Shown: positions 37,614 through 46,028 of the stretch, piece after piece | How positions within the stretch are numbered: the first letter of the stretch is position 1 | Layout: the number at the start of each line of letters is the position of its first letter | Assembly: GCF_030408575.1 (NCBI RefSeq) | Contig: NZ_CP047047.1 | Location: 1,975,274-2,039,273 of the forward strand | DNA length: 64,000 nt | Direction: 5' to 3' | Source of the DNA: Corynebacterium auris | GTDB taxonomy: Bacteria; Actinomycetota; Actinomycetes; Mycobacteriales; Mycobacteriaceae | Position numbers and translations under genes: made by a program | Notes under the pieces: generated by a model | Told to the model about the DNA's origin: nothing | What the model saw: only the letters and a program-made list of their open reading frames with translations | Database searches by the model: none

Positions 37614-38561
37614 CTAGTTCTGCCACTGGTCGTCCGGCCCGGTGGTGCGCTCGGCGTAGCGCTCCTGGACCCGGCCGTACTCGTCCTCGGGAAGCTGGTA
37701 GAAGTACACGCGCGGCATGACTGCCTCGGCGTTTTCCAGGTAGGTGGTGACGAACTCGTCGACGTCCTCGCGGTTGGCCGACTCCTCGTTGACGTAGATG
37801 AACAGCGGGCGCGACAGCGGGTAGTTGCCGTTGCGCGTCTCCGCCGCGGTGGGGGCAATGCCGTCGACCATCACATTGTCGATGACGTTGCGGCTTTCCT
37901 CCTCCGTGGCGAGGTAGCTGCCGATGCCCATGAAGGACAGGGCGTTGACGTCCTCGGCCACCCAGCCAGACAGCTCCTGGATATCGTCGGTGGCCTGGTA
38001 ATCGTCGCGGATCTCGTCGCCGTCAAGCACCAGGTCCTTGAACACGTCGAGGGTGCCGGAGCCTTCCGGGCGCCCGTACAGGGCGATCTCCTCGTCCGGC
38101 CACGATGGGTCAATGTCGGACCACCTCGACACCGGGGAGTCCTTCGACCAGATGTCGTGAATCTGCTGAATGCTCAGGTCGGTGGCGAAATCGTTGTCGC
38201 GGTGCTTGACGATGGTGATGGCGTCCAGGCCGATCGGCAGCTCGAGGTACTCGACGTTGTTGTCGGCGCACTGCTGCTGGAAATCCACCTCGGCGTCCGG
38301 GCCCGGGATCGCAATCGACGCATTGTTGATGTCGGCCTCGCCGCTGCAGAACTTCTCGAAGCCGTCGGTGGTACCAATCGCCTCGACCTGAACGTCGAAG
38401 TCGTAGCGGTTTGCCATGTAGGAGGTGATCGGCTCCACCGTCGCGGAACCCGTCGCCTGGATGGCGCCCTCGCTCGGGGCTTCCTCGGCGGAGCAACCGG
38501 CGGCGACGATCGCGACGGCTGCGAGACCGGCGGCGGCAAGACAGGTGTGGATCTTAGTCAT
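37614..38561 (-). CDS. PstS-like phosphate-binding lipoprotein
   Basis: 315 residues. The lipoprotein signal peptide ends VAAGC (Cys 23). The fold is a type II periplasmic-binding protein: ATGSATVEPI near the mature start, INNASIAIPGPD, and LYGRPEGSGTLDVFKD, the phosphate-contacting SGT motif of PstS. It is probably an ion-binding protein, but it lacks an ABC permease or ATPase nearby and instead sits in an operon with a Na/Pi symporter. ATG 38561 overlaps the upstream small gene by eight bases. Confidence 0.87.
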   Translation of the reverse strand: MTKIHTCLAAAGLAAVAIVAAGCSAEEAPSEGAIQATGSATVEPITSYMANRYDFDVQVEAIGTTDGFEKFCSGEADINNASIAIPGPDAEVDFQQQCADNNVEYLELPIGLDAITIVKHRDNDFATDLSIQQIHDIWSKDSPVSRWSDIDPSWPDEEIALYGRPEGSGTLDVFKDLVLDGDEIRDDYQATDDIQELSGWVAEDVNALSFMGIGSYLATEEESRNVIDNVMVDGIAPTAAETRNGNYPLSRPLFIYVNEESANREDVDEFVTTYLENAEAVMPRVYFYQLPEDEYGRVQERYAERTTGPDDQWQN

Positions 38562-38937
38562 CGCTCTTACCATCCTTCATCTCGGCGCGGAACTCGCGCA
38601 GCAGGCGGAAGAGGTTCTTCCAGGAGCCCTGCGAGTTGGACCAGTACCGGGCAAAGTTCTCGTCGAGCTCCGCCTGCTGCTCCGGCGTGACGTGCGGGTT
38701 AGTCTTCTTCGGCTTGCGGTGGCCGTCCGCTGTTGCGGCGGTGGCACCATCCTCGCCCGCCTGGGCAGAGGCCAGGTGCTCCGCGCTGTGGCCGCGGGCG
38801 AGAAGCTCCTGGCGCAGCTCCTCGGCGGTCTCCTCCAGCTCTTCCAGCAGGGCCTCCAGGGCCTCATCGGGCGCCTCGCTGCGGATCAGGTCTTCCGCCA
38901 TGGGAGCGAGGTCGGGAGTCTCGTTCGGGTTCGTCAT
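38554..38937 (-). CDS. Small coiled-coil protein of the phosphate cluster
   Basis: 127 residues, no membrane segment. Residues 20-50 are an acidic heptad-rich helix (EALEALLEELEETAEEL), the middle is a Gly/Ala/Thr linker, and residues 85-120 hold an amphipathic Trp/Phe-rich helix (FARYWSNSQGSWKNLFRLLREF). I do not recognise the family. It lies between the symporter (10-bp gap) and the binding protein (8-bp overlap), so it is cotranscribed and perhaps couples or regulates transport. That role is inference. Confidence 0.8.
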   Translation of the reverse strand: MTNPNETPDLAPMAEDLIRSEAPDEALEALLEELEETAEELRQELLARGHSAEHLASAQAGEDGATAATADGHRKPKKTNPHVTPEQQAELDENFARYWSNSQGSWKNLFRLLREFRAEMKDGKSDD

Positions 38938-38947
38938 CGGGGGCTCC

Positions 38948-40270
38948 TTACATCAGGGCGTTGGAAATGAACACTGCCAGCAACGGGATGGCGAAGAACA
39001 CACCACCAACATAAATGAAAACGTATATCTTGTTCTTCTCAGCCAGGCCCGCCAGCCAGTCGGAGCAGCGCGGCGGCACGCCGCGCAGGAACGGCAGGCC
39101 CAGGATGAGGATCGCGGAGAAGACGTTGAACAGCGTGTGCACCAGGGCGCCGGCCATCGCGGCCTCCGCCTCAGCGCCCGACGCGGAGAACGCGGCGATC
39201 AGGCCGGTCACAGTGGTACCGATGTTCGCACCCACCACGAAGGGGAACAGGGTGCGCACCGAGAACTTGCCGGACGCGGCCAGCGGAACCGTCAGCGCCG
39301 TGGTGGTGGAGGAGGACTGCACCAGCGCGGTGATGAGAGCACCGGAGAGAACGCCGATGAAAGAGTTGCGGCCCAGGGCGGCGTAGAGAATGTCCTGCGC
39401 CTTGCCCACCAGCAGGGAGTTGAGGATCTTGCCGATGAAGCTGATGGAGAGCAGGATCAGGGCGATACCGATGATGGAAAGGAGGATGCCGGCCCAGACG
39501 TCGTCAAGCGGATCAACCAGCGTTGTGGCCAAGCCCACGAGGGGCTCGGTGATGAGGTCAATGAAGTCGCCGAGGGCCTCGAAGGCGCGCGAGAAGATGC
39601 TGTCGCCCTGGCCCGCCAGGGAGGGTGCGAGCGACGTCGCGACGTTTCCGAGGAAGCCGGTAAGCAGCTCCAGCGGGAAGAAGACCAAGATGGCGATCAG
39701 GTTGAAGAAGTCGTGAACGGTAGCCATGGAGAAACCGTTCTTGAACTGCTTCTTGTTACCCGCCAGGCCGAGGGCCACCAGCGTCGACGTCACCGAGGTG
39801 CCCATGTTGGCACCGAAGAGCATCGGGATGGCAATGTTCAGCGGCAGGCCACCGGCCACCATGCCGACCACAATCGCAGTCGTCGACGAGGACGACTGGA
39901 TAACCGCCGTGGTGACGATACCGATGGCCAGGCCCACGAACGGGTTCTCCGCGAAGGAGAACAGCTCCTGGGCCTGATCGCCGACTGCCAGCTGGAAGCC
40001 GTCGCCGATCATGCCGACACCATTGAGCAGCAGCCAAATGCCGAGGACCACGGCAATCCAGTTGGCTACCTGCTTCGCGGTGCCTTCGAAGGGGAGGAAA
40101 CTCAGCGGATCCTTGCCACCGTCATCGTCATCGTCGCCGGGCAGCGTGCCGGGGGCGTCCTCGCCGTCCTTCAGATTCTCTGTCATCGACCGGGAGACAA
40201 CACGGGTGTCTGCGTCCTGGGGCAGCTCGTTGTCGTCGGCGGGATCGGAGGGAAGTCCCTTATTAGTCAT
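38948..40270 (-). CDS. Na+/phosphate symporter (NptA/PF02690 type)
   Basis: 440 residues with about nine hydrophobic segments arranged as two inverted halves. Each half has the QSSS(S/T)T and GANxGT signature: TTAVIQSSSSTTAIVV with GANMGTSVTS, and ALVQSSSTTTALTV with GANIGTTVTG. Imports (or exports) phosphate with sodium. The N terminus (about 60 residues) is acidic and cytoplasmic. It is the first gene of the cluster and has Pho-box-like direct repeats about 55-97 bp upstream, so it is likely induced in low phosphate. Confidence 0.93.
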   Translation of the reverse strand: MTNKGLPSDPADDNELPQDADTRVVSRSMTENLKDGEDAPGTLPGDDDDDGGKDPLSFLPFEGTAKQVANWIAVVLGIWLLLNGVGMIGDGFQLAVGDQAQELFSFAENPFVGLAIGIVTTAVIQSSSSTTAIVVGMVAGGLPLNIAIPMLFGANMGTSVTSTLVALGLAGNKKQFKNGFSMATVHDFFNLIAILVFFPLELLTGFLGNVATSLAPSLAGQGDSIFSRAFEALGDFIDLITEPLVGLATTLVDPLDDVWAGILLSIIGIALILLSISFIGKILNSLLVGKAQDILYAALGRNSFIGVLSGALITALVQSSSTTTALTVPLAASGKFSVRTLFPFVVGANIGTTVTGLIAAFSASGAEAEAAMAGALVHTLFNVFSAILILGLPFLRGVPPRCSDWLAGLAEKNKIYVFIYVGGVFFAIPLLAVFISNALM

Positions 40271-40323
40271 AAGCGCTCACTTACATCCTGGGGCAAACAT
40301 TGGGCGCATGTCAGCGTAATGAG

Positions 40324-40367
40324 AGGATCTGGACAGGCGCATAACAGGAGGTGAACGTCTGTTGAAC
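40324..40367 (-). promoter_or_regulatory. Pho-box-like array of four 11-bp units
   Basis: On the minus strand, reading towards the symporter gene, four successive 11-mers occur: GTTCAACAGAC, GTTCACCTCCT, GTTATGCGCCT, GTCCAGATCCT. The first two fit the GTTCAxC-type repeat known for actinobacterial PhoP/PhoR phosphate-starvation regulators with 11-base spacing; later units are weaker, as is usual. The last unit ends 54 bp before the ATG. Binding is inferred. Confidence 0.65.
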
Positions 40368-40440
40368 TTGGGGACGCGTCCCTTTCGTCCGGGGTATGGG
40401 GGTGGTTTTTGCTGGGGCTTGTTTTGCGGTTCTCGCTGGG

Positions 40441-40863
40441 GTCGACCGGGGCTATGCGAAGTCGGGGTTTGGCGCGCCCCCTGGTCGACCGTAACGCGAA
40501 GTCGGTGTTTGCGACCTGGGGTTTTGCGTGCTGGTTTTCGTTGCGGTCGACCAGGGCCCGCGCAAAGTCGGGGTTTAGCAGCTCCTGGTCGACCTCAACG
40601 CGGAGTCGGGGTTTGCCACCTGGGGTTTTGCGTGCTGGTTTTCGTTGCGGTCGACCAGGGCCCGCGCAAAGTCGGGGTTTAGCAGCTCCTGGTCGACCCC
40701 AACGCACAGTCCGGGTTTACGACCTGGGGATTTACACCCCAGTTTTCGTTGCGGTCGACCAGGACCCACGCACAGTCGGGGTTTAGCGCCCCCTGGTCGA
40801 CCCCAACGCACAGTCCGGGTTTACGACCTGGGGATTTACACCCCAGTTTTCGCTGCGGTCGAC
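40441..40863. repeat. Tandem array of a 104-bp repeat with GTCGAC palindromes
   Basis: Nine GTCGAC sites lie at 40441, 40484, 40546, 40588, 40650, 40692, 40754, 40796 and 40858, spaced alternately about 42 and 62 bp, giving a 104-bp period (first unit 105 bp), four full units and a partial fifth. Each unit holds arms GGTCGACCAGG and CCTGGTCGACC around about 27 bases, plus AGTCGGGGTTT-like motifs in each half. Units 2 and 3 share their first half, units 3 and 4 their second half, indicating past recombination. The region fills the gap between panC and the symporter promoter. Both strands are open by chance; no gene is supported here. Confidence 0.92.
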
Positions 40864-40913
40864 CAGGCCCCCCCCACGCCAACACCACCAGGAGGTTCGC
40901 AGAGCTGCCGACG

Positions 40914-41708
40914 CTACTCCACCGGGAGGTTCGTGAACCCGATGCCAACCGGCACCCCGACGTTGTCGCTGAGACGCACGCCGCCAAGGTCGACGGCGCC
41001 GAGGAGGCGGGCGTCGCCCTCTGCGGGGGCGGGCCCGAAGGAGAGGCTGCGCAGCTGAAGATATGCGGGCTCAACGCTCGCCGCCGCGAGGACGGAGCGC
41101 GCTGCGTCGAGCACTGCTTCGGCGCCGCGCTCGGCGGCGTGCGCCCCGGCGGTGAGTGCGGCGGGCAGGGCGAGGGCGGTCTCGCGCAGGTGCTCGGGCA
41201 CGTGGGCGTTGCGCAGGGACATCGCCAGGCCGTCCGCGGTGCGCACGGTGGGCACGCTGTGCAGTTTGACCTCCATGCGCAGCGCGCTGACGGCGCGTTG
41301 GACGGCGACGAGCAGCTCGAAGTCCTTTTCGCCGAGCACCAGGTCGGTGGCGTGCGCGGCGTTTGCCGCGGCCAGGATGGTTGCCACCTGGCGGGCGACG
41401 GAGTCGGGGTCGTCGAGGTGGTCCATGCCGGTCGACACGGCGGCGCCGGCGGTGAGGTGGCCGTGGAAAATGACGTCGACAAGCTCGCGGGCGAAGACCT
41501 CCGGCAACTCCTCGCCGGTGTAGGTCACCACGACCATCGAGCCGAGCAGCGAGCGCGCGGCGCGGATGAGCTGCACGTGCCCGGCGTGCAGGCCCGCCCC
41601 GAGCGGGACAAGCACGACCGATTTGCCCACCTTGCGGAACGCGCGGCCGTAGGTGGCCAGGCTCGCGGGGTCGGTAACCTCCACGGCCTTGCCGGGTTCG
41701 AACGCCAT
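40914..41708 (-). CDS. panC: Divergent pantoate-beta-alanine ligase (PanC-like)
   Basis: 264 residues. PanC condenses pantoate and beta-alanine with ATP. Family motifs are present but altered: PLGAGLHAGHVQLI for the usual TMGALHxGHxxLI, LVLGEKDFELL for GEKDYQQL, and MSLRNAHV for SSRNxYL. The HxGH and the key Lys and Arg remain, yet the FVNPxQF stretch is replaced by TYTGEELPE. It is in the mycobacterial panC place after the DUF2520 gene. It may be a working divergent enzyme or a paralogue; a second canonical panC elsewhere would favour the latter. Confidence 0.8.
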   Translation of the reverse strand: MAFEPGKAVEVTDPASLATYGRAFRKVGKSVVLVPLGAGLHAGHVQLIRAARSLLGSMVVVTYTGEELPEVFARELVDVIFHGHLTAGAAVSTGMDHLDDPDSVARQVATILAAANAAHATDLVLGEKDFELLVAVQRAVSALRMEVKLHSVPTVRTADGLAMSLRNAHVPEHLRETALALPAALTAGAHAAERGAEAVLDAARSVLAAASVEPAYLQLRSLSFGPAPAEGDARLLGAVDLGGVRLSDNVGVPVGIGFTNLPVE

Positions 41709-42373
41709 CAGTTGTCCCCTTCCATCTTTTCGGCCGCGTCCGAGCGGCGCTGTGCTTGTCGACGTTCCAACTGCGCGTACAGGCCGGCAGCGGCCTCCCC
41801 GTCTAGCGCGGCGCGCAGCTCGTCGACGCGCTGAGGGCTCAGCGGCTCGGGCTCGCTCACGTCCGCCACGATGCCGGGCAGCTCGCGGCTGAGCAGCTCG
41901 AGGGCGTCGAGCTGTGCCACGGCGGCGAGTTCGCTGAGCCGGGCGGCGGCGGCCAGGCGGGGGCGCTGGGCGTCGTTGACCGGCACGTTCACCCCGCCGG
42001 CCTGGGTGACCAGGAGGGACACGACGGCCTCTCCGACGTCGTCGGCGGCGGAGGTGACCCAGTAGCCGGGCTGGATCTCGTGGGCCGCCATGGTCACGGC
42101 GCCGCGCAGCTCGACCACGTCGAGGACCTGCACTCCCTCGGACAGGCAGGTGTGCACGAACATCTGCCGGCGCCTGGCATAGGGCTCGAGGCGCGGCGCG
42201 GAAAAGCGCAGCCAGGCAGGGTCCGAGGTGGCGAGCACGACAAGGTCATGCTGGGCGGCGTGGTCGGGCGCGGTGCAGGGGGCGACGGTGTGCCCGGCTC
42301 GCTCGAGGGCCGCGCCGAGTGAGGGTGTGTCCCCGGGGCCGCTGTAAACGCCGACGCGAAGGAGGGGACCCAT
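41708..42373 (-). CDS. Rossmann-like DUF2520 protein
   Basis: 221 residues. An N-terminal dinucleotide-binding-like fold (LRVGVYSGPGDTPSLGAALERAG) with a weakened glycine motif, a middle region HDLVVLATSD, HTCLSEGVQVL and PGYWVTSA, and a C-terminal helical DUF2520 portion. The same gene lies upstream of panC in M. tuberculosis (Rv3603c place). Distant similarity to ketopantoate reductases suggests a link to pantothenate synthesis, which is inference. Its stop overlaps the panC-like start by one base. Confidence 0.8.
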   Translation of the reverse strand: MGPLLRVGVYSGPGDTPSLGAALERAGHTVAPCTAPDHAAQHDLVVLATSDPAWLRFSAPRLEPYARRRQMFVHTCLSEGVQVLDVVELRGAVTMAAHEIQPGYWVTSAADDVGEAVVSLLVTQAGGVNVPVNDAQRPRLAAAARLSELAAVAQLDALELLSRELPGIVADVSEPEPLSPQRVDELRAALDGEAAAGLYAQLERRQAQRRSDAAEKMEGDN

Positions 42374-43282
42374 CTACTCGTTGTCCTTGCCGCGACGCGC
42401 CAGAAGCTCCGCGACGGAGACGCTCCCGCTGCCGCGCTCGTCGCGGCGGCGGCGCCCTCCGCGGCGCTCCTCGGTGGGCGCGGGCGGGGTCGGCTCGGCG
42501 GGTTCGGCGGGCTCGGCGGGGGTTTCCTGCCAGGAGTCCCACAGCGAGGAGCCCGACTGGCGCTCGCTGATCAGCTGGGACAGCGGGTTGCGCTGCGCCG
42601 CGCGCGAGCCCGGCTGGGTGCCGATGCGCCCGGAGATCGCCTCGGAGGTCGGAGCGCCGGCGGGGCGGCCGGAGGCAGCGTCGTCGGGCACCGCGCGCAG
42701 CTTCGCAGTGTCCTCCTCCGACGGGCCGGCGGGCGCGTCCTCGTTGGCTTCTTCCTCCGGGACCACCGTGACTGGATCTTCCGGATCGGCCTTCTGTTCC
42801 TGCTCGGCGGGCGCGGCGGTGCTGTCGAGCTCCGCGATGCGGCGGGCCTCGGCGCGCAGGGCGGCCGGCTCGTAGTCGAACTGGCGCCCGGACATCTCCT
42901 CCAGCTGGGAGCGCAGGGCCTTGAGTTCCTCCTGGATCTCGCGCAGCACCTCGAGGTCCACGCCGACGGGGACGTCCTCGTCGTTTCGGGCCAGCGCGAG
43001 CGCCGCGCGGTCTGCCTCGCCGCGGGCGCGAAGGGCGTCGATCTCCGCCTCGTGGCGCTTATCGCTTTCTTCCAGGGCGAGGCGCGCCTCGTCGCGGTCG
43101 CGGCGCGCGCGAGAGATCAGGATGATTCCGGCGACGGCCGCCCACAGGGCGAGGATGAGCGAGACTTTGAGTACGTTCGCCGAGTTCGTGAACAGCATGA
43201 TGACGGTCCCCACGACCGCAAGCACGAAGGGGACCACAACCCACAGGTTTCCGCTGTCACGCCAGGTGTTCTCGGCACTCAT
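42374..43282 (-). CDS. Two-TM membrane protein with coiled coil and disordered tail (Rv3604c-like)
   Basis: 302 residues from ATG 43282. Two adjacent N-terminal membrane segments (LWVVVPFVLAVVGTVIMLF and LKVSLILALWAAVAGIIL), then a charged coiled coil (RRDRDEARLALEESDKRHEAE), then a long Pro/Ala/Glu-rich disordered region ending in an Arg-rich patch RRGGRRRRDERG. It holds the place of the Rv3604c membrane protein in the mycobacterial folK-panC segment. The function is unknown; the coiled coil is cytoplasmic by the positive-inside rule. Confidence 0.8.
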   Translation of the reverse strand: MSAENTWRDSGNLWVVVPFVLAVVGTVIMLFTNSANVLKVSLILALWAAVAGIILISRARRDRDEARLALEESDKRHEAEIDALRARGEADRAALALARNDEDVPVGVDLEVLREIQEELKALRSQLEEMSGRQFDYEPAALRAEARRIAELDSTAAPAEQEQKADPEDPVTVVPEEEANEDAPAGPSEEDTAKLRAVPDDAASGRPAGAPTSEAISGRIGTQPGSRAAQRNPLSQLISERQSGSSLWDSWQETPAEPAEPAEPTPPAPTEERRGGRRRRDERGSGSVSVAELLARRGKDNE

Positions 43283-43292
43283 GTCCCACACC

Positions 43293-43760
43293 TTACTTAA
43301 CCGCCTCGCCATCCCCGGGTGGCGACACCTCACAGCTGCGCTCCAGCACCACCCCCGCGATACTCAAGGCGAGGCCGCCGAGCACGCCGGAGACCACCCC
43401 GGGCAGGTCGGCCTCCGCGGCGACGAGGTTGCCCGCCCGCGGCAGGACGTAGACCGCCAGGCCGAGGAACACCCCGCCGCAGATCGCCCCAGCCCACGCC
43501 GACGCCTTACCCAGCAGCATGAAGTTCGCCGCCATCATGGGGTTGAGCTGGGAGCGGTCCAGGCCCACCTTGCCCTCCTCGCGGCGCTTGCGCACCATGA
43601 ACGCGGCAAACAGGCACACCGCCGCCACGATCCACAGCGGCATGGACCACAGCAGGTCCACGCCCGCCAGCGCGCCGTAGAAGCGGCGCGCCAGGATGAG
43701 CGCGGCCGCCGCGGCAAAGCCCGCCAGGGCGACCAGGCCCGCGATTGGGGTGCGGCTCAC
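43293..43760 (-). CDS. DUF3180 membrane protein
   Basis: 155 residues with four membrane segments in two pairs (residues about 7-28, 37-55, 84-105 and 123-142). The RKRREEG and LNPMMAANFMLLGKASAWAGA stretches between pairs are characteristic of DUF3180, which follows folK throughout actinobacteria. Its start overlaps the folK stop by four bases. The function is unknown. Confidence 0.85.
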   Translation of the reverse strand: MSRTPIAGLVALAGFAAAAALILARRFYGALAGVDLLWSMPLWIVAAVCLFAAFMVRKRREEGKVGLDRSQLNPMMAANFMLLGKASAWAGAICGGVFLGLAVYVLPRAGNLVAAEADLPGVVSGVLGGLALSIAGVVLERSCEVSPPGDGEAVK

Positions 43761-44215
43761 AGCTTCGTCACCCCCTGCCGGTCCAGCCCCGCCACCAGGT
43801 CGGAGACCGCCTCGCCGCCGAGCCGGGCGTGCGGGTCCACCTCCAGCCAGGGCACCAGCACGAAGGCGCGCTCGGCGGCGCGCGGGTGCGGCACGGTCAG
43901 CTCCGGGTCGGCGGAGGTGTAGCCCTCGATGTCGACGATGTCGACGTCGAGGGTGCGCGGGCCCCAGCGCACGTCGCGCACGCGGTGGGCGGCGCGCTCG
44001 AGTTCCTGGCAGCGGTGCAATAGCTGGTGGGGGGTCAGGGGGGCGTCGATAAGCAAAGTCTGATTGAGGAAGTCGGGCTGCTCAACCCCTCCCCACGGGG
44101 CGGTGGCGTAGAGGGAGCTGGCGGCGACGAGGTAGGGGGCGAAGTCCCGGACGACGGCGGCGAGGTGGGCGCGCGAATCCTCCATATTGGAGCCGACGGA
44201 CAGCACGGCCCTCAT
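43757..44215 (-). CDS. folK: 2-amino-4-hydroxy-6-hydroxymethyldihydropteridine pyrophosphokinase
   Basis: 152 residues. Transfers pyrophosphate from ATP to the pterin in folate synthesis. The signature RWGPRTLDVDIVDIE and the N-terminal LSVGSNMEDS are present, with the C-terminal PHPRAAERAFVLVPW. I use ATG 44215, which overlaps folB by four bases; the longer open frame upstream is shadow of folB. Confidence 0.94.
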   Translation of the reverse strand: MRAVLSVGSNMEDSRAHLAAVVRDFAPYLVAASSLYATAPWGGVEQPDFLNQTLLIDAPLTPHQLLHRCQELERAAHRVRDVRWGPRTLDVDIVDIEGYTSADPELTVPHPRAAERAFVLVPWLEVDPHARLGGEAVSDLVAGLDRQGVTKL

Positions 44216-44589
44216 CGGCGCACCTTCGGGGCGCTGCGCCGGGCCACCACGGCGACGCCGTCGAAGACGAGCGGGATCGGGGCATGCGGCTTGTGCAGCG
44301 TGACCTCCACCGCGTGCAGCCGGGGGTAGCGGGCGATCGCGGCGTCGGCGATGTGCGCCGTAACCGTCTCGATCAGCTTGCGCGGCGTGCCCGCCGCGAT
44401 GTCGTAGGCCAGCTGCGCCAGCTCGGCGTAGTTGATCGTCGCGTCGAGGTCGTCCTCTGCGGCCGCCGCCGACAGGTCGAGCCAGCACGTGATGTCCAGG
44501 CTAAAGGCCTGGCCGTGCTCGGTTTCGTGCGGCAACACGCCGTGGTGGGCGAAAACGCGCAGCCCCTTCAGTTCGATCCGGTCCGCCAC
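44212..44589 (-). CDS. folB: Dihydroneopterin aldolase
   Basis: 125 residues, normal size for the tunnelling-fold enzyme that splits dihydroneopterin to hydroxymethyl-pterin and glycolaldehyde. Motifs: IELKGLRVFAHHGVLPHE with its active-site Glu, DLDATINYAELAQLAYD, and LIETVTAHIAD, plus the C-terminal VTLHKPHAPIPL carrying the catalytic Lys. It abuts folP and overlaps folK. Confidence 0.94.
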   Translation of the reverse strand: MADRIELKGLRVFAHHGVLPHETEHGQAFSLDITCWLDLSAAAAEDDLDATINYAELAQLAYDIAAGTPRKLIETVTAHIADAAIARYPRLHAVEVTLHKPHAPIPLVFDGVAVVARRSAPKVRR

Positions 44590-45450
44590 TTACCTACCCC
44601 CCGCGCGCCAGGCGGCGACGACGTCGACCGCGTCGCGGGAGACGGCGACCTCGTGCACGCGCACACACCACGCCCCGGCCTGGGCCGACAGGGCGGTGAC
44701 GGCGGCGGTGGCCGGGTCCGCGTCGGCGGGCGTGTGCGCCAGGCCGCGCTCTTTGCGGATCCCGGTGAGGAAGCGCTTGCGCGAGGCCCCCACCAGCACC
44801 GGGAAGGGCCCGGCGACGAAGGAGTCGAGCGCTGCGAGCAGCGCCCAGTTGTCCGCCGCCGTTTTGGCGAAGCCGAGGCCCGGGTCGACGGTGATCTGGT
44901 CCGGGTCGACGCCGGCGGCGATGGCGTTATCGGCCAGCTCGCGCAGCACGGCGTGCACGTCGCGCACCACGTCGCCGCCGTGGTCGGCCGCGCCGGAGGC
45001 GTTGACGAAGGAGTCGGCGCGCCAGTGCATCAGGCACACCGGCAGGCCGGATTCCGCCATCACGCGGTACATGTCCGGGTCCGCGAGACCGCCGGAGACG
45101 TCGTTGATCAGGTCCACCCCGGCCTCTGCGGCGGCCGCGGCGGTGGAAGCGCGCATGGTGTCCACCGAGGTCCGGATGCCCTCGGCGTGCAGCGCCTCGA
45201 TGACGGGGCGCACGCGGGCGACCTCGACCTCGGCGGGCACGCGGCTTGCGCCGGGGCGGGTGGATTCCCCGCCGACGTCGATGATGTCGGCGCCGAGGCG
45301 CACCAGCTCGCGGGCGTGGGCGAGGGCGTCGTCGGTGCGCAGCCAGCGCCCGCCGTCGGAGAAGGAGTCCTCGGTGACGTTGAGGATGCCCATCACGGTG
45401 GTGCGCCCGGGCGCGGACAGATCCTGCACTGTGGTCACGGCTCGGGTCAC
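44590..45450 (-). CDS. folP: Dihydropteroate synthase
   Basis: 286 residues. Joins pterin pyrophosphate and p-aminobenzoate; the target of sulfonamides. Motifs: MGILNVTEDSFSDGG, IIDVGGESTRPGAS, LINDVSGG and the C-terminal VRVHEVAVSRDAV. GTG 45450 starts two bases after the folE stop; GTG 45438 is an alternative. The sequence shows a normal enzyme with no sign of resistance-type insertions in the motifs seen. Confidence 0.94.
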   Translation of the reverse strand: MTRAVTTVQDLSAPGRTTVMGILNVTEDSFSDGGRWLRTDDALAHARELVRLGADIIDVGGESTRPGASRVPAEVEVARVRPVIEALHAEGIRTSVDTMRASTAAAAAEAGVDLINDVSGGLADPDMYRVMAESGLPVCLMHWRADSFVNASGAADHGGDVVRDVHAVLRELADNAIAAGVDPDQITVDPGLGFAKTAADNWALLAALDSFVAGPFPVLVGASRKRFLTGIRKERGLAHTPADADPATAAVTALSAQAGAWCVRVHEVAVSRDAVDVVAAWRAGGR

Positions 45451-45452
45451 GG

Positions 45453-46028
45453 CTAGCTCCTGATCAGGCTGAGGACCTCGGCGCGGGAGGCGGCGTTCGT
45501 CTTGAAGCCGCCGCGCACCGCCGAGGTCGTCGTGGTGGAGCCGGGCTTGCGGATCCCGCGCATGGCCATGCACAGGTGCTCGCACTCGATGACCACAATG
45601 ACGGCCTGGGCGCCGAGCTTATCCACCAGCGCGTCCGCGATCTGGCTGGTCAGGCGCTCCTGCACCTGCGGGCGCTTCGCGTAGAGGTCCGCCAGCCGCG
45701 CCAGCTTGGACAGGCCGGTCACCTTGCCCTCCGCGCCCGGGATGTAGCCGATGTGCGCCTTGCCGTAGAAGGGCACCAGGTGGTGCTCGCACGTGGAGTA
45801 AATCGGGATGTCGCGCACGAGCACCAGCTCGTTGTGGTCCTCGGCGAAGCTCTTGTTCAGCACGTCGGTCGGGTCGGTGTGCAGCCCGGCGAAGACCTCC
45901 TCGCAGGCGCGCGCCACCCGCGCCGGCGTTTCCTGCAGGCCGGGCCTATCCGGGTCCTCCCCCATCGCCAGCAGCAGCTCGCGCACGGCGGCCTCCGCCC
46001 GCGCCCTGTCCACTCCAGAGCTAGTCAT
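45453..46028 (-). CDS. folE: GTP cyclohydrolase I
   Basis: 191 residues. First step of folate synthesis, forming dihydroneopterin triphosphate from GTP. Zinc ligands are in [10 protein letters not shown] and [30 protein letters not shown] is the family core. ATG 46028 overlaps the ftsH stop by eight bases, coupling folate genes to ftsH as in M. tuberculosis. Confidence 0.96.
   Translation of the reverse strand: MTSSGVDRARAEAAVRELLLAMGEDPDRPGLQETPARVARACEEVFAGLHTDPTDVLNKSFAEDHNELVLVRDIPIYSTCEHHLVPFYGKAHIGYIPGAEGKVTGLSKLARLADLYAKRPQVQERLTSQIADALVDKLGAQAVIVVIECEHLCMAMRGIRKPGSTTTTSAVRGGFKTNAASRAEVLSLIRS

Noticed and set aside
36129..38690. An 853-codon plus-strand open frame
   Set aside because: Antisense to the kinase-like gene and the binding lipoprotein, with Arg/His-rich shadow composition.
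40267..40811. Several open frames on both strands encoding repeated peptides such as VDRNENQHAKPQ
   Set aside because: They arise from the 104-bp DNA repeat, which is open on both strands; there is no ribosome binding site or known domain.
40441..40863. CRISPR array
   Set aside because: The whole 104-bp unit is repeated, with no unique spacers of constant size and no cas genes.
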